A DNA stretch of 19,487 nucleotides from Spirochaetaceae bacterium (GTDB lineage: Bacteria; Spirochaetota; Spirochaetia; DSM-27196; SLAA01). Of this stretch, positions 16,156 through 19,487 are shown in pieces. Each line of letters begins with the position of its first letter. Within the stretch, counting starts at the first letter, position 1. The position numbers and the translations under genes are program-made. The notes beneath the pieces are model-generated. The model searched no databases. It worked only from the letters and a program-made list of their open reading frames with translations, and had not been told where the DNA came from. The stretch covers positions 1 to 19,487 of the forward strand of contig PXEI01000243.1 in NCBI GenBank assembly GCA_003564775.1. Reading direction: 5' to 3'.

Positions 16156-17072
16156 GAAACATTGGTGCTACGCATGAGTTCTCGCAGCGGCTCGTAGGGT
16201 TCATCGCCGTGTTCACTCAGGGCCTCCCAACCGTATAATCCGAAAATCAATTCTTGGCCCGTTGGTCTTTCATTGAGTTGTAGCAGCGCGTTCAAGATCT
16301 GCCGCCGTGCGATCTCTGCCACAACCGGTGAAAACTGTAGTCCTCGTACCGGAACTGGGTCAGTGCGCCCAAAGACTGATACCTGCTCAAAGAGGTCCTC
16401 ATAGGCTTCGGTAGCTGAGAGCTCTTCAAGGAGGTTCTCGGTTATTGCACCGGCAACTGCCTCACCGCGATACACCGCAGCTATAACCTCTGCATCACCG
16501 CCCGTCTCTATAAATGAAAAGTTCTCGCTATCCGGTTCAAGTCCTGCTTCCCTCAGGTGTATGAGAGGCATGATGTGACCACTCAGCGAGCCGAACGTGG
16601 CAATAGCCATACGCGGGGTTCGTACACTCTCGGAGAATAGGTCCGATAGTTCTCCAATACCGGAATCCTGGTGGGTTATGAAATATGCTCTGGAGTACTG
16701 TTCGCCCCCCATCGCTCCCAGTAACGCGGCCGCCGAACTGCCCCGGTTTGACGCATGCAGATAAGCTGCCGCACTCAGCGTTGTGATGTGTGCCGCCGTC
16801 GGCCGTTCCGCAAGTGCGGACAGTACAGCGGCTTCGCTGCTGGCGATGCTCGTCCTGACGTGATACCCAGTTAACTCATAGATCTGTGCGGCAATCTGTT
16901 CTGCAGAGTTCTGCAGCTGCTCCAGATCGCCCTCGGGTGAAAGGAACCACACAAATGGCTCCTGTTGCGTGCCGAGCTCGGCGGTTTCCCGGCTACAGCC
17001 AAAAAGCGTGAGGAGCAGCAGCAACGCCGCCGCGCCGATGACGATTCTCTTGTGCTTGGTGATCTCAACCAT
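16134..17072 (-). CDS. PhnD-like substrate-binding lipoprotein
   Basis: Extracytoplasmic binding protein of 312 residues in the PhnD / phosphate-phosphonate-binding-like superfamily. A signal peptide with LTLFGC gives a lipidated Cys at 26. PhnD-like signs are the early LEQLQNSAEQIAAQIYELTGYHVR helix-strand, AALSALAERPTAAHIT-type segment, RMAIATFGSLSGHIMPLIHLREAGL near the hinge, and DAEVIAAVYRGEAVAGAITENLLEEL. The ligand cannot be told; the PhnD fold binds phosphonates, phosphate and other anions. It is last in a minus-strand operon with an NtrC-type regulator, whose stop is 3 bp upstream, and a membrane kinase. No ABC permease or ATPase gene is next to it, so it may sense for the kinase and not feed a transporter. 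Confidence 0.8.
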   Translation of the reverse strand: MVEITKHKRIVIGAAALLLLLTLFGCSRETAELGTQQEPFVWFLSPEGDLEQLQNSAEQIAAQIYELTGYHVRTSIASSEAAVLSALAERPTAAHITTLSAAAYLHASNRGSSAAALLGAMGGEQYSRAYFITHQDSGIGELSDLFSESVRTPRMAIATFGSLSGHIMPLIHLREAGLEPDSENFSFIETGGDAEVIAAVYRGEAVAGAITENLLEELSATEAYEDLFEQVSVFGRTDPVPVRGLQFSPVVAEIARRQILNALLQLNERPTGQELIFGLYGWEALSEHGDEPYEPLRELMRSTNVSLEDIQL

Positions 17073-17075
17073 ATG

Positions 17076-18419
17076 TCAGGCCTGTTCCTTATGAGTGTCG
17101 ATATCGAGTTCATAGTGTCGTATCTTGTTGAACAAAGTCTTCCGGGTAATTCCGAGCTCCTCTGCCGCATGGGTTCTATTGTGCTCATGTCTCTGCAGGG
17201 CCGCAACAATTGCGCTGCGTTCAAGTTGTTCGAGCGTGCCCCTGGGTTCGGAGCGAGTTCGTGGTGCAGACAAATGAAAGTCGCGTTCGTTCAGCTCATC
17301 ACCATCGCATAGAATGACCGCACGCTCAACCATGTTCTCTAGTTCACGTACATTACCTGGAAAGCTGTACTCCTTCAGGGCGCGAACGGCCTCTGGTGTA
17401 ACAGCCGTTATATGGCGGCCGGTGCGCTCCGCAACCAGATCCAGAAAATGACGCAGGAGCCCCGGAATATCCTCTGGCCTTTCTCGGAGGGCCGGTAGGT
17501 GTACCCGGATAACGTTGAGCCGATAATACAGATCTTCCCTGAAACGTCCCTCGCGAACCATAACCTCCAAGTCTCTGTGGGTAGCCGCAACAATGCGGAC
17601 ATCAACCGGAAGCAGACCGGTACTGCCTAAACGCTGAATTTTGCGTTCTTGAATAACACGCAGCAGCTTCACCTGTAAATGCAGGGGCATGTCACCTACT
17701 TCGTCCAGAAACAGGGTCCCGGACGAAGCCAACTCAAACATCCCTTCCTTGCGACGATCCGCCCCGGTGAAGGCGCCACGCTCATAGCCAAACAGCTCAC
17801 TCTCTATGAGTGTCTCCGGCAGGCCGCCAAGGTTCACTGCTATGAAGGGTGCGTGTGAACGGCGTGAGACGCCATGTATACGACGAGCAAGCACCTCTTT
17901 TCCGGTACCGCTTTCGCCGGTAATGAGGATAGTGCTGTCGGTTGGAGCGGCCTTTCGCACGAGGTCGTACACCTGGTGCATCGCGGCATTCTGAGTCTCT
18001 TCAGTGTCGGGGCCGCCTGCCACGCGTTTCACACTCGAGGCCGCTGCCGAGCGGCGCAGTTGGTGGGCCTCGACCGCCTGTTTGAGACGGAGCAGCAGTT
18101 CGTCTGGATCAAACGGCTTCACAAGGTAGTCGGCGGCACCCAACTTCATGGCCCTGACTGCATCCCGTACCTCGCCATGTGCAGATATCATCACCACCGG
18201 CAGCGACGGCCCTTCGGCCCGAGTCCATTCCAGAACGGCCAATCCGTCGATACCCGGCATGCGAAGATCCAACACCGCGGCATCGAACGCCTCTTCGGCG
18301 AGCACCCTTCGGGCGGCTTCACCGTTCTCCACAGTGCGAGCCTCTATACCTTCAAGACGGCAGTATTCGGCAACCGACTCACGGATGTTTGGTTCATCAT
18401 CGGCAATGAGAACGCGCAT
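17076..18419 (-). CDS. NtrC-family sigma-54-dependent response regulator
   Basis: Transcription activator of 447 residues that, when phosphorylated, uses ATP to open sigma-54 promoters. The receiver domain has D51 as phospho-site (AVLDLRMPG) and K101 (LVKPFD). The AAA+ domain has Walker A GESGTGKE (168-175), the sigma-54 contact loop GAFTGA (215-220), Walker B TLFLDE (235-240) and the R-finger region FREDLYYRLNV. The C-terminal Fis-type HTH (about 397-440) is intact, with HAAEELGITRKTLFNKIR. The start at 18419 is 7 bp downstream of the kinase stop. Its partner is almost surely that kinase. A binding lipoprotein follows 3 bp downstream. I found no convincing sigma-54 promoter in the window. 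Confidence 0.95.
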   Translation of the reverse strand: MRVLIADDEPNIRESVAEYCRLEGIEARTVENGEAARRVLAEEAFDAAVLDLRMPGIDGLAVLEWTRAEGPSLPVVMISAHGEVRDAVRAMKLGAADYLVKPFDPDELLLRLKQAVEAHQLRRSAAASSVKRVAGGPDTEETQNAAMHQVYDLVRKAAPTDSTILITGESGTGKEVLARRIHGVSRRSHAPFIAVNLGGLPETLIESELFGYERGAFTGADRRKEGMFELASSGTLFLDEVGDMPLHLQVKLLRVIQERKIQRLGSTGLLPVDVRIVAATHRDLEVMVREGRFREDLYYRLNVIRVHLPALRERPEDIPGLLRHFLDLVAERTGRHITAVTPEAVRALKEYSFPGNVRELENMVERAVILCDGDELNERDFHLSAPRTRSEPRGTLEQLERSAIVAALQRHEHNRTHAAEELGITRKTLFNKIRHYELDIDTHKEQA

Positions 18420-18425
18420 TGATAC

Positions 18426-19487
18426 CTATCCCTCCGGTCCCACTATAGGGTCCTGTGTCTTCGGCTGCGGTTGTACCCGCGATCGCGGCAGGGTCACAAT
18501 AAACTCCGCGCCCCCCTCGTGTGAGCGCCCCACCGTCACCTTGCCTCCAGCCGACTCAACAAACTGCCGTACTACAGCCAGCCCAACACCGCTTCCATGT
18601 GGTTTTGTGCTGTAAAAGGCGCCAAAGATGCGCTCCCTGTCCTCCGGTGGGACCCCTGCTCCGGCGTCACTCACGGTGAGGCGAAAACACCGACGTTGCT
18701 GCTCCAGAGTCAGCCGTACCGGTTGCCCGGAAGGCGAAGCATCAATCGCGTTGCTCAGGAGGTTCTCCACGACCGAGCGAACTCGAGAAGGATCGGCGTT
18801 TACCAGGGCAGTACGGTCGGGTAGATGTGCGGTTACGCGGCCCTGGTACTTCTCTGCTGTCTCGCGGAGAAACTGCACCAGATCGAGCTGCTGAGGTGTT
18901 CCGGCACCGGAGCGTAAAAAGTTGCGCATTTCATCTACCAGCACCACGATACGCTCGGTTTCTTGCTCCAGGACCTCGATCCCGGACTGAATTTCGGAAG
19001 AGCTCTGCAGAGGGGGCGATTCGTTCTCGGTGGAGTCCGAAAGCTGTAGCCGCTTGCGAAGGAGTGCGGTTTGCATTCGTATTGCACCGAGAGGGTTTTT
19101 AATCTCATGGGCTAGAGTTCGTGAAGCATGCCCCAACTCCACAAGCTTGCGACGGCGTTCCTCTTGTTCCGCAAAACCTTCAAGTCTGTTGTGAAGCATG
19201 ATTGCGGCAAGCGAGAGCCCGGCCAGTGCCAGCGCAAAGCCAGCTAACACTATTCGTCCGAACCTTTGTTCGGCAAGATGGTCTGAGATATCGTACTCTA
19301 CCAGAACTACTGGTTGCGCCGGAGCACCACGCATTCGGGGGCCGCGGGGCATTGAAGCCGAGTCGGTCTCGGTCGAGCTGAGCGGAGGGCGGCCCATTGG
19401 CATGGTGCGCCCAAGAACTCGGACAACGCGAATCCGAGGCGGATCGGCGTGCCGCAACAGGCTGTACCCTTCGGCCACGTCGGGATC
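18426..19487 (-). CDS. Membrane sensor histidine kinase (5' part outside window)
   Basis: The frame is open to the window edge at 19487; a GTG at 19478 is probably internal. The visible 353 or so residues begin with the end of an extracytoplasmic sensor region, then a membrane segment (IVLAGFALALAGLSLAAIML), HisKA with the phospho-acceptor His in TLAHEIKNPLGAIR, and the HATPase with NLLSNAIDAS, DAGAGVPP and GSGVGLAVV boxes. The Arg-rich segment before the membrane helix is Pro/Met-rich. It forms an operon with the NtrC-type regulator and the PhnD-like lipoprotein, so the lipoprotein may present a ligand to its sensor region. The ligand and complete sensor domain cannot be seen. Confidence 0.92.
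   Translation of the reverse strand, partial: DPDVAEGYSLLRHADPPRIRVVRVLGRTMPMGRPPLSSTETDSASMPRGPRMRGAPAQPVVLVEYDISDHLAEQRFGRIVLAGFALALAGLSLAAIMLHNRLEGFAEQEERRRKLVELGHASRTLAHEIKNPLGAIRMQTALLRKRLQLSDSTENESPPLQSSSEIQSGIEVLEQETERIVVLVDEMRNFLRSGAGTPQQLDLVQFLRETAEKYQGRVTAHLPDRTALVNADPSRVRSVVENLLSNAIDASPSGQPVRLTLEQQRRCFRLTVSDAGAGVPPEDRERIFGAFYSTKPHGSGVGLAVVRQFVESAGGKVTVGRSHEGGAEFIVTLPRSRVQPQPKTQDPIVGPEG

Overview
The window is bacterial chromosome with dense coding on both strands. It most likely comes from a free-living, motile member of the Spirochaetota. That placement is an inference from gene content: ThyX as thymidylate synthase, CheW, an NtrC-type system with a PhnD-like lipoprotein, relaxed lipoboxes, a stand-alone NusG-domain-II protein and a NYN–LOTUS protein. 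No rRNA or tRNA was seen to confirm it, and I saw no mobile element, phage gene or CRISPR array.

Layout. At 2-223 is the tail of an unrecognised + gene, then a convergent hairpin and a secreted M23 peptidase on the minus strand (257-1498). A + strand block follows: thyX (1661-2536), cheW (2580-3092) and a cytoplasmic GH31 glycosidase (3103-5589). It ends at a hairpin against a 1011-residue hybrid histidine kinase (5635-8670, minus). Upstream of that kinase on the minus strand is a translationally coupled pair of membrane proteins (8800-9618 and 9615-10283). They resemble DUF92/VTE6 and phytol/dolichol kinase/VTE5, a plausible two-step isoprenoid-alcohol phosphorylation route.

Divergent from the pair is a NYN–LOTUS RNA-binding/nuclease-like protein (10353-11108), followed by the most unusual part of the window, a tight + strand cluster (11151-13756). 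It holds a membrane-anchored NusG-domain-II protein, an E1-like adenylating enzyme lacking the zinc cysteines, a MoaD-like sulfur carrier ending in Gly-Gly, a MoaE-like subunit, and a predicted lipoprotein with two FMN-bind-like repeats. Only the first repeat keeps the SGATxT flavinylation motif. Genes overlap at both ends of this cluster, so molybdopterin-synthase-like genes appear to be expressed with extracytoplasmic flavin/redox proteins.

The cluster converges, with overlapping stop codons, on a minus-strand glutaredoxin–rlmE pair (13753-14603). There rlmE seems to start at a CTG that overlaps the glutaredoxin stop. A rhomboid protease (14788-15432) and a small secreted protein (15440-16111) follow on the + strand. 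The right end is a minus-strand three-gene operon: membrane histidine kinase (partial, 18426-19487), NtrC-type sigma-54 activator (17076-18419) and PhnD-like binding lipoprotein (16134-17072). This looks like a ligand-sensing two-component system.

Regulation. Several genes have a TACTAT or TATAGT -10-like box only 7-11 nt before the start codon, which would give leaderless or near-leaderless transcripts. Intergenic gaps are all under 300 bp.
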